This document shows, in pieces, positions 32,828-38,874 of a DNA stretch of 38,874 bases (position 1 is the stretch's first letter; every line of letters begins with the position of its first letter). This DNA is from Lautropia sp. SCN 69-89 (GTDB taxonomy: Bacteria; Pseudomonadota; Gammaproteobacteria; Burkholderiales; Burkholderiaceae_E): contig MEED01000007.1 of NCBI GenBank assembly GCA_001724855.1, forward strand, positions 1 through 38,874, given 5' to 3'. Made by a program: the position numbers and the translations under genes. Below the pieces are notes generated by a model. The model saw only the letters and a program-made list of their open reading frames with translations, had not been told where the DNA came from and searched no databases.

Positions 32828-34648
32828 ATGGAAAAGAAACAGCAGTTTTCGATCTGGTATTTGTTCGCGGCGTTGCTGCTGATCGTCGCGCTGCAGGACT
32901 ATCTCGCGCCGCCGCACGTCGACAATCTGCCCTACAGCGATTTCAAGTCGTTCCTGCGCTCGGGGAAGATCACGGAGGTTGCGCTCGGCGAGGCCGTGAT
33001 CACGGGAACGCTCTCGAACGACGGCGCTGGGGAAGATCTGTCGCCCAAGACCGCCGAGCGCCTTGCAACGCTATCGAAAGGACCGCACCCGTTCACCACG
33101 GTGCGGGTGGATGACCGTGCGCTGGTGGGCGACCTGGAAGCGGCGAAAGTACCGTTTGCGGGTCGTGTCGAAAGCAAGTGGCTGCCTGCGCTCCTTTCCT
33201 GGGTGATTCCGGCGCTCGTCTTCTTTGCCCTGTGGAGCTTCCTCATCAAACGCATGGCCGGCTCGCAAGGCATGGGGGGATTCATGTCGGTCGGCAAGAG
33301 CAAGGCCAAGGTGTACATGGAGACCGATACCAAAGTTACATTCGACGACGTGGCAGGGGTGGACGAAGCGAAGGAGGAACTGCAGGAAGTAATCGGCTTT
33401 CTCAAGGATCCCGCGCGGTACGGGCGCTTGGGCGGTCGCGTTCCCAAGGGCGTTCTGCTCGTGGGTCCACCGGGCACCGGCAAGACGCTTCTCGCGCGCG
33501 CCGTGGCCGGGCAGGCCGGTGTGCCGTTCTTCTCGATCAGTGGCTCGGAATTCGTCGAGATGTTCGTAGGCGTGGGCGCAGCACGGGTTCGCGATCTGTT
33601 CGAGCACGCGCGCGGCGCATTTCCAATGGGCGGCCACGACGAGAAGGAACAGACGCTCAACCAGCTCCTCTCCGAGATGGATGGGTTCGACCCCAGTGCG
33701 GGGGTCGTGCTGCTCGCCGCCACCAACCGCCCAGAGGTACTCGATCCGGCGCTGCTACGGGCAGGTCGTTTCGATCGCCAGGTGCTCGTCGACCGTCCCG
33801 ACCGCAAGGGTCGCGTGCAGATCCTCGAGGTGCATCTGAAGAAGGTGAAACTCGCCTCCGACGCCGATCCGGAGAAGATCGCCGCGCTCACACCGGCCAA
33901 TCTCGTCAACGAGGCGGCGCTACTCGCCACGCGACGAGGAGCGGATGCGGCGGGACTCGATGATTTCACGGCGGCGATCGAGCGTATCGTTGCCGGCCTC
34001 GAGAAGCGGAACCGGCTGCTGAACCCGCTCGAACGCAAGGTCGTCGCATATCACGAGATGGGTCACGCGCTCGTCGCTCTCTCGCTGCCCGGGGTGGACC
34101 GGGTGCACAAGATCTCCATCATTCCACGCGGTATCGGCGCGCTGGGTTACACCATTCAGCGACCCACCGAGGACCGGTTTCTCATGACTCGGGAAGAGCT
34201 CGAGAACAAGATGGCCGTTCTGCTCGGCGGACGCGCGTCCGAGCATCTGGTCTTCGGCCACCTTTCCACCGGAGCGGCGGACGATCTGGCGAAGGCCACC
34301 GACATTGCCCGTAGCATGGCCATGCGCTACGGGATGGAAGCGAAGCTCGGGCACGTATCGTACGAAGGGGAAGGCGCACGCTTCCTGGACATTCCCCAAG
34401 GGATGAGTCGCCGACACGATTTCAGCGAGGAGGTTGCGCGGGAGATCGACCGCGCTGTCAAGGCGATTCTCGATGCGGCGTTCGCGAACGCAATGCGGGT
34501 TCTCGCAGCGCATCGGTCGATTCTGGACCGGGGGGCGGCGCTGCTGCTGGAGAAGGAAACGCTGGACGAACAGAATCTGCGCGAGTTGACAGGCGCGGTC
34601 GGGTCTCCGGAGAGTGCGGAGCAGCCGGCGCAGCGGCAAACCGCTTGA
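32828..34648 (+). CDS. ftsH: FtsH-type AAA+ zinc protease with in-frame deletions (no Walker B)
   Basis: This membrane ATP-dependent protease homologue has 606 aa. It has TM1 (9-27), a periplasmic part, TM2 (about 119-142), Walker A GPPGTGKT (213-220), the pore loop [10 protein letters not shown], the SRH ([21 protein letters not shown]) and the zinc site HEMGH (409-413). FEHAR (to 262) joins directly to [13 protein letters not shown], so about 19 residues carrying the Walker B hhhhDE box, normally between them, are missing. At 356/357 LTP joins ANLVNEAA, so the seven residues GFTGADL are missing too. Both gaps keep the frame. Without the Walker B acidic pair ATP hydrolysis should fail. It belongs to the subfamily found in stress islands. 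Confidence 0.88.
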   Translation: MEKKQQFSIWYLFAALLLIVALQDYLAPPHVDNLPYSDFKSFLRSGKITEVALGEAVITGTLSNDGAGEDLSPKTAERLATLSKGPHPFTTVRVDDRALVGDLEAAKVPFAGRVESKWLPALLSWVIPALVFFALWSFLIKRMAGSQGMGGFMSVGKSKAKVYMETDTKVTFDDVAGVDEAKEELQEVIGFLKDPARYGRLGGRVPKGVLLVGPPGTGKTLLARAVAGQAGVPFFSISGSEFVEMFVGVGAARVRDLFEHARGAFPMGGHDEKEQTLNQLLSEMDGFDPSAGVVLLAATNRPEVLDPALLRAGRFDRQVLVDRPDRKGRVQILEVHLKKVKLASDADPEKIAALTPANLVNEAALLATRRGADAAGLDDFTAAIERIVAGLEKRNRLLNPLERKVVAYHEMGHALVALSLPGVDRVHKISIIPRGIGALGYTIQRPTEDRFLMTREELENKMAVLLGGRASEHLVFGHLSTGAADDLAKATDIARSMAMRYGMEAKLGHVSYEGEGARFLDIPQGMSRRHDFSEEVAREIDRAVKAILDAAFANAMRVLAAHRSILDRGAALLLEKETLDEQNLRELTGAVGSPESAEQPAQRQTA

Positions 34649-34753
34649 GCAGGCGTTTCCCGGCACACCGGGTTCACCCTCGGCTTGACTTGTCGACACC
34701 GGTCAGATCCGGGCCGAGCGCTTACACGCCCATATTCCGACAAAAGGGATCTC

Positions 34754-35005
34754 ATGACAAACAAGCGACGGCGAAGACGCATCTACGCGGAGCCTGATCC
34801 ACTTGAACGCGAACTGGACAGGGCGCTGGAAGAGACCTTTCCAGCCAGCGATCCAATTGCTATTGACAGTGCCGACGTCCACGAAGAGCGGCGCCACAAA
34901 GCGCAGCGGGAATCGGCCGCCCGACGTTCTGATACGCGCACGACATCTCGCAGAGCCGAAGCCCATCCGGGCCCTATCCCCGCTCCATCCGCCGCCAAAA
35001 AGTAA
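34754..35005 (+). CDS. small charged protein with ETFPASDP motif
   Basis: This 83-aa protein begins with a basic run (TNKRRRRRIYAE) followed by LERELDRALEETFPASDPIAID, a short motif seen in many small proteobacterial proteins of unknown function, then a Ser/Arg/Pro-rich tail. No membrane segment is present. AAAGGGAT precedes the ATG. It lies 105 bp after ftsH and convergent to the GH65 remnant. Confidence 0.6.
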   Translation: MTNKRRRRRIYAEPDPLERELDRALEETFPASDPIAIDSADVHEERRHKAQRESAARRSDTRTTSRRAEAHPGPIPAPSAAKK

Positions 35006-35092
35006 GCCATGTTTGCCGGGCAGTGCGATTGTCTCCCCGGGTCCACGCTGCAAGGTGATCTCGGAATGCACCTCACCGGCGACGTCGACGCT

Positions 35093-36266
35093 TCATCCCG
35101 AACGGTGCGTCCCGAGATGGAAGACCTGCGTGCTGCCGCTCGGAAGTAGGCGAATGTCGTCTTTCACCTGAAGACGGACGGGTACGGCGTCGCTTTCGTG
35201 CGAGCGCACCTCGAGTGCACCGGCGGTGAGCTTCAGATCGAGCGTATGGCCGCGATATCGGATGCGCATATCGAGCCGCGTCATGGCGTCGGGCAAGCGG
35301 GGGCTGAACCTCAAGACGTCGCCTGTGATCTCAATCCCCGTGCAGACCCGCTGCACGAGATCGACCGTGCCGCCCATCGCACCCAGATGCACGCCTTCGG
35401 CAGTCGTACCCTGCTGGATGTCCGCCACGTCGCTCTGGAGCGCCTCTGCAAAATACTTCTTCGCGCGCTTGCGGTCCGACCGTGCGAGCACCCAGGCATG
35501 AACTACTCGGCACAGCGTGGATCCGTGTGACGAGCGGCGATCGTAGTAGTCGACGTTTCGGGGTATCGCCTCGGGCGCCAGCTCGTATCCGAGGCGCCCG
35601 AAGAGCTCGCGAAGCTCGTCGGCCGAAAAGACGTAGAACAGCATGAGAACGTCGGCCTGCTTCGACGCCTTGTAGCGATTCGCGCTGTCGTTCTCCGCTT
35701 CGAGTATGAGCTCCAGGCGCTGGATGTTTCCGTAGCGCAGACGGTAACGTTCCCAGTCCAGCTCCTCCAGCCGCTCGTAGCCTTCGAACTGGCTGATGAT
35801 GCCGTCACCATGGAATGGCAGATACATTCTGCGGCTCACGTCGTCCCAGCGCGCCGTTTCGTCTGCAGTCAGCTGCAGCCGCTCTGCCAGTTCGGCCCGA
35901 CGCAGGTCGGGCAGCAGCTCGAGGACGTCGAGCGCCCGACACAGCACCCACACCGCCATCACGTTGGTGTACGCGTTGTTGTCAAGGCCCGGCACGGGCG
36001 CGTCCGGGTAGGCCTCATGGAATTCGTCGGGGCCCATCACGCCCCGAATCTCGTAGCGTCCACGACGCTCGTTGAACGTTGCGATGCTCGACCAGAAGCG
36101 CGCCACTTCGAGGATCAGTTCCGCGCCGAAATACTGCAGGAACTCGACATCGTGCGTGACCTGGAAGTACTGCCACCCGTTATGGGCGATCGCGGCGCTG
36201 ACGTGACGCTGCCGGTACGAGTTGTCGGGAACCCATCGCTCCGAAAAAGGATTCAGGTTCACTTCC
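35093..36266 (-). pseudogene. GH65 glycoside phosphorylase/hydrolase, 5'-truncated by IS21 insertion
   Basis: The remaining 391 codons are the C-terminal half of a GH65 enzyme of the trehalose/kojibiose/maltose phosphorylase type. The catalytic acid motif GVMGPDEFHE is kept, as are RHVSAAIAHNGWQYFQ, ISQFEGYERLEELDW, SSHGSTLCRVVHAW and the C-terminal beta domain. The N-terminal beta-sandwich and first half of the barrel (about 350-400 residues) are cut off where an IS21-family terminus (TGTTAGCGCC) begins at 36267. The frame upstream of GTG 36262 ends at a stop inside the IS. It cannot be functional. Confidence 0.88.
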
Positions 36267-36413
36267 TGTTAGCGCCGATGTAAGACTGACCCACCTCGTC
36301 GGAGTAAATCTGACTGGCCGGCGACAATTAGCCTGACCGGTTGACGACAACTATCTTGGCCGGTCGACCTGGACCGGGCGGTCCCGGATGCGTGGCTACA
36401 GTGCGCCCTCGAT

Positions 36414-37928
36414 GTGAACGTCGAGGGGAACTGGGTGCCCGGCAAGAGGATCACGGACCGACAGGTGAACGAGTACAAGAGGTACCGGCTGGTGAGCAGC
36501 CAGGAGACGGCGGCGGCCAAGGCCGGGATGAGCGTGCGCACGGCGCGGCGAGTGGAACGGGCGACGGCATTGCCGTCGCAGCGCGGGCCACGGAGATGGC
36601 GAACACGCGAGGATCCGCTGGCGGCGGTATGGGAGAGCGAAGTGGTGCCGCTGCTGGAGCGCGATGCGCTGTTGGACGCGGTGACGCTGCTCGAGGAGTT
36701 GCAGCGTCGGCACCCGGGACAGTATCCGCACGCGGTGCTGCGCACGCTGCAGCGACGGCTGCGGCAGTGGCGGGCGCTGCACGGGGCCGAGCGCGAGGTG
36801 TACTTCGCGCAGGAGCATCCGCCGGGGCGGCTGGGGCTGTCGGACTTCACGGTCGCCGACGACCTGGAGGTGAAGATCGGCGGTGCGTCGTTCGATCACC
36901 GGCTGTACCAGTTCGCGCTGGCGCACTCGGGCTGGCGGCATGCCGAGGTGGTCGAAGGCGGCGAGAGCTTCCTGGCGCTGTCGTGCGGGCTTCAGGCGGC
37001 GCTGTGGTGCCTGGGCGGCGTACCCGAGGAACACCGCACCGACAGTCTGTCGGCGGCGTTCAACAACCTGGCCGAGCGCGAGGAGCTGACCCGGCGTTAC
37101 GAGGGGCTGTGCGCGCATTACGGGATGCGGGCGAGCCGCTGCAACCCGGGGCAGTCGCACGAGAACGGCTCGATCGAAGCGCGCAACGGTTCGTTGAAGG
37201 TGGCGATCGATCAAGCGTTGCGGCTGCGCGGCTCGCGCAGCTTCGAGACGCGCGCCGAGTACGAGGCGCTGGTGGCGACGGTGGTGCAGCGGATGAACGC
37301 CCGGCTTGGCAAGCGACTCGAGGCCGAGCGGGCAGTACTGCGCGCGCTGCCGGCGCGACGCACCGCCGAGTACGCCGAAGTGCCGGTGCGGGTGAGCAAG
37401 TTCGGCACCTTCATCGTGAACCGCGTGCTGTACTCGGCGACGAGCCGGCTGATCGGTCACCGGCTGATGGTGCGCGAGTACGCCGAGCACATCGAGGGCT
37501 GGCTGGGCGGGGTGTGCGTGCTGCGCGCGCCGCGCGGCAAGAAGAGCGCCGACAGCCGCTGGGGCAAGGTGATCGACTACCGGCATCTGGTGCAAGCGTT
37601 GCAGCGCAAGCCGGCGGCGCTGGCGCGCTGGGTTCACCGCGATGCCGCGTTCCCGCGGCCAGTGTATCGGCGCACGTGGGAACGGCTGATCGCGCAGCGC
37701 CCCGAACGCGAGGCGTGCCGCACGATGGTGGGGCTGCTGGCGCTGGCGGCCAAAGGGCACGAGGCGCAGCTGGCCGGCGAACTCGAACAGTTGATCGAGA
37801 TCGACGCGCTGCCGGAGTTGGACGCGATCACGCAATTACTGGCGCCGCCGGCGACGGCGATCCCGAACGTGCGGGTCGAGTTGCCGGAACTGAAGCGCTA
37901 CGACGAGGTGCTCGGAGGTCGGGCATGA
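36414..37928 (+). CDS. istA: IS21-family transposase IstA
   Basis: This 504-aa DDE transposase has an N-terminal HTH (QETAAAKAGMSVRTARRVE), then the integrase core with Asp in LSDFTVADDL, Asp in HRTDSLSAAFNN and Glu in HENGSIEARNGSLK. A C-terminal beta-barrel and helical domain follow (VRVSKFGTFIVNRVLYS). It starts at GTG 36414; GTG at 36435 is an alternative. The stop overlaps the istB start. The frame is intact. Confidence 0.93.
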   Translation: MNVEGNWVPGKRITDRQVNEYKRYRLVSSQETAAAKAGMSVRTARRVERATALPSQRGPRRWRTREDPLAAVWESEVVPLLERDALLDAVTLLEELQRRHPGQYPHAVLRTLQRRLRQWRALHGAEREVYFAQEHPPGRLGLSDFTVADDLEVKIGGASFDHRLYQFALAHSGWRHAEVVEGGESFLALSCGLQAALWCLGGVPEEHRTDSLSAAFNNLAEREELTRRYEGLCAHYGMRASRCNPGQSHENGSIEARNGSLKVAIDQALRLRGSRSFETRAEYEALVATVVQRMNARLGKRLEAERAVLRALPARRTAEYAEVPVRVSKFGTFIVNRVLYSATSRLIGHRLMVREYAEHIEGWLGGVCVLRAPRGKKSADSRWGKVIDYRHLVQALQRKPAALARWVHRDAAFPRPVYRRTWERLIAQRPEREACRTMVGLLALAAKGHEAQLAGELEQLIEIDALPELDAITQLLAPPATAIPNVRVELPELKRYDEVLGGRA

Positions 37929-38701
37929 GCGCGGCCGCCCAGGGACGGCTCGCCCTGATGCTGACCGAGCTGCGACTGCCCACGGTCAAGCAGCTGGCCG
38001 CGGACATCTGCGAACAGGCCGATCGTGAAGGTTGGCCGGGGCTGCGACTGCTCGAAGCGCTGTTCGAGCACGAGATGGCGCAGCGCGAAGTGCGTCGGAT
38101 TGCCCGGCACCGGCTCGAATCGGGGCTGCCGCCCGAGAAGCTGCTCTCGAGCTTCGAGTTCGCGGCGGTGCCCGCGGTCTCGAAGGCGCAGATCAACGCC
38201 CTGGCCGAGGCCGACGCATGGCTCAAGCAGGGGGCTAACCTGCTGCTGTTCGGTCCGCCCGGCGTCGGCAAGACTCACCTGGTGGCCGGACTCGGGCACG
38301 CGCTGGTCGACGCCGGCCACCGAGTCCTGTTCACGCGCACCAGCGAACTGGTGCAGCGGCTTCAGGCGGCGCGCCGCGATCTGCGGCTGCCGCACGAGTT
38401 GGCCAAGCTCGATCGCTTCGATCTCCTGATCCTCGACGACATCAGCTACGTGCGTCGTGATCAGGCCGAGACCTCGGTGCTGTTCGAGCTGATCGCCGAG
38501 CGCTACGAGCGGCGCAGCCTGGCGATCACGGCCAACACCCCGTTCTCGGAATGGGGCGCCGTGTTCCCCGAGCCGGCGATGACGGTAGCCGCCATCGACC
38601 GACTCGTGCACCACGCGACGATCCTGGAGATGAACGTGGAGAGCTACCGGCGGCGCGCCGCCCGGCCGGGGCATGCCCCGGCCGGGCGTAAGGCCAAGTG
38701 A
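37925..38701 (+). CDS. istB: IS21-family helper ATPase IstB
   Basis: This 258-aa AAA+ ATPase assists IstA and selects targets. An N-terminal helical domain (TVKQLAADICEQADREGWP) precedes Walker A GPPGVGKTHL (about 117-126), Walker B LLILDDISYV, sensor-1 ANTPFSEW and the C-terminal DRLVHHATILEM. It starts at the ATG overlapping the istA stop and ends in a basic tail encoded by a perfect palindrome. It appears intact. Confidence 0.93.
   Translation: MSAAAQGRLALMLTELRLPTVKQLAADICEQADREGWPGLRLLEALFEHEMAQREVRRIARHRLESGLPPEKLLSSFEFAAVPAVSKAQINALAEADAWLKQGANLLLFGPPGVGKTHLVAGLGHALVDAGHRVLFTRTSELVQRLQAARRDLRLPHELAKLDRFDLLILDDISYVRRDQAETSVLFELIAERYERRSLAITANTPFSEWGAVFPEPAMTVAAIDRLVHHATILEMNVESYRRRAARPGHAPAGRKAK
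38661..38686. repeat. 26-bp perfect palindrome in the last codons of istB
   Basis: The sequence is CCCGGCCGGGGCA followed by its exact reverse complement TGCCCCGGCCGGG. It lies 15 bp before the istB stop and can form a very stable GC hairpin in RNA. It may act as a transcriptional barrier or protect the mRNA 3' end; no U-tract follows. Confidence 0.85.
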
Positions 38702-38820
38702 GCGAGCAGGAATGAACCGCGCATCCACCGGCCAAGACAATTGACGCCCGCCGGCCAGGATAGTTGACGCCGGGCATCTGACCCACCTGGGGGAGGATCG
38801 CGGTATTTGGGCCGCGAGCG

Positions 38821-38874
38821 ATGTTGACCCAGGAGCAGGCGGTGGAGATACGAGTGCTGGCCCGTCAGGGGATG
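38821..38874 (+). CDS. istA: second IS21-family IstA, 5' end only
   Basis: Eighteen codons reach the window edge: MLTQEQAVEIRVLARQGM. This is the typical start of IS21-family IstA proteins of a different subgroup from the inner element, leading into their HTH. The leader with GGGGGAGG lies upstream. It is interpreted as the transposase of the interrupted outer element. Confidence 0.65.
   Translation, partial: MLTQEQAVEIRVLARQGM

Larger units (their letters stand above)
36297..38777 (+). mobile_element. inner IS21-family element nested in the outer one
   Basis: It carries istA and istB with ATGA overlap. The ends hold imperfect inverted repeats: the left has GGAGTAAATCTGACTGGCCGGCG, and the reverse complement of the right has a like-spaced GGCGTCAA...CTGGCCGGCG. 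A second copy (ACAACTATCTTGGCCGG, 36347-36363) matches the right end inverted with few changes. It is flanked by the 11-bp direct repeat CTGACCCACCT. Exact ends are uncertain by a few bases. Confidence 0.65.
36267..38874 (+). mobile_element. outer IS21-family element, interrupted and cut by window end
   Basis: The element appears to begin at TGTTAGCGCCGATGTAAGA, joined to the truncated GH65 gene. Its leader is split by a second IS21-family element: 36286-36296 CTGACCCACCT is repeated at 38778-38788, after which the leader resumes (GGGGGAGG) and leads to an istA start at 38821. Its right end is outside the window, so length and activity are unknown. Confidence 0.6.

Noticed and set aside
34656-34672. 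Terminator after ftsH (CCCGG-CACA-CCGGG)
   Set aside because: The stem is only 5 bp and no T-tract follows; support is too weak to list.
36396-37835. Antisense open frame over istA
   Set aside because: Low-complexity Gln/Arg/His sequence; istA has the DDE motifs.

Overview
This is a GC-rich window of about 39 kb. It looks like accessory DNA of a betaproteobacterium, probably Burkholderiales or Rhodocyclales. That placement is inferred from the gene families (nre-type nickel genes, an ICEclc/P4-type integrase, DUF4148, DUF3141) and codon use; no rRNA or housekeeping marker is present. No complete tRNA was seen.

Region A (1-11.6 kb) is metal resistance. A minus-strand operon runs from a CsoR/RcnR-type repressor (6646) through an NreB-like MFS nickel exporter, a P1B-type ATPase broken by a small deletion, a small His-containing membrane protein, an RND membrane-fusion protein and an RND pump that leaves the window at base 1. 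A divergent plus-strand operon carries a His-rich exported protein, a HupE/UreJ-family permease and a 'transmembrane anchor' gene split by a complete IS3-family element (8233-9529, 3-bp target duplication CTG). A second RcnR-type repressor lacking the family cysteine and a LysR gene with a deletion follow.

At 11632-11649 lies an 18-bp sequence matching the 3' end of a tRNA-Gly gene. It is an integration (att) site without the tRNA body, followed by a P4/ICEclc-type tyrosine integrase (11884-13560). It is probably the boundary between two integrated elements.

Region B (14-36 kb) is a copper/stress/metabolic island. Plus-strand genes are a Met-rich exported protein, a PF10091 glycoamylase-like enzyme, a CopZ-like HMA protein and a DUF411 protein. 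A minus-strand unit holds a thiolase, a copB remnant, DUF3141 and a ferric-reductase remnant. A tightly packed plus-strand operon (22418-32276, several 4-bp start/stop overlaps) encodes DUF2933, an isoprenylcysteine methyltransferase-like protein, a divergent phosphoketolase, an orphan Rieske protein, a beta-CASP metallo-hydrolase, an AMP/thymidine phosphorylase, a PRPP-synthetase homologue, a DUF5676 protein and a UbiB-like kinase. DUF4148, FtsH and a small acidic/basic protein follow. The FtsH has lost its Walker B segment through in-frame deletions.

Region C (35-38.9 kb) is a GH65 phosphorylase gene truncated by an IS21-family element. That element was itself invaded in its leader by a second IS21-family element (about 36297-38777, flanked by an 11-bp direct repeat).

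The most interesting hypothesis is that the 22-32 kb operon couples RNA/nucleotide breakdown (beta-CASP nuclease, nucleoside-monophosphate phosphorylase, PRPP synthetase homologue) to pentose-phosphate cleavage by phosphoketolase, as a stress energy or salvage pathway. A second theme is the density of small deletions across unrelated genes, which could be real decay or an assembly artefact.
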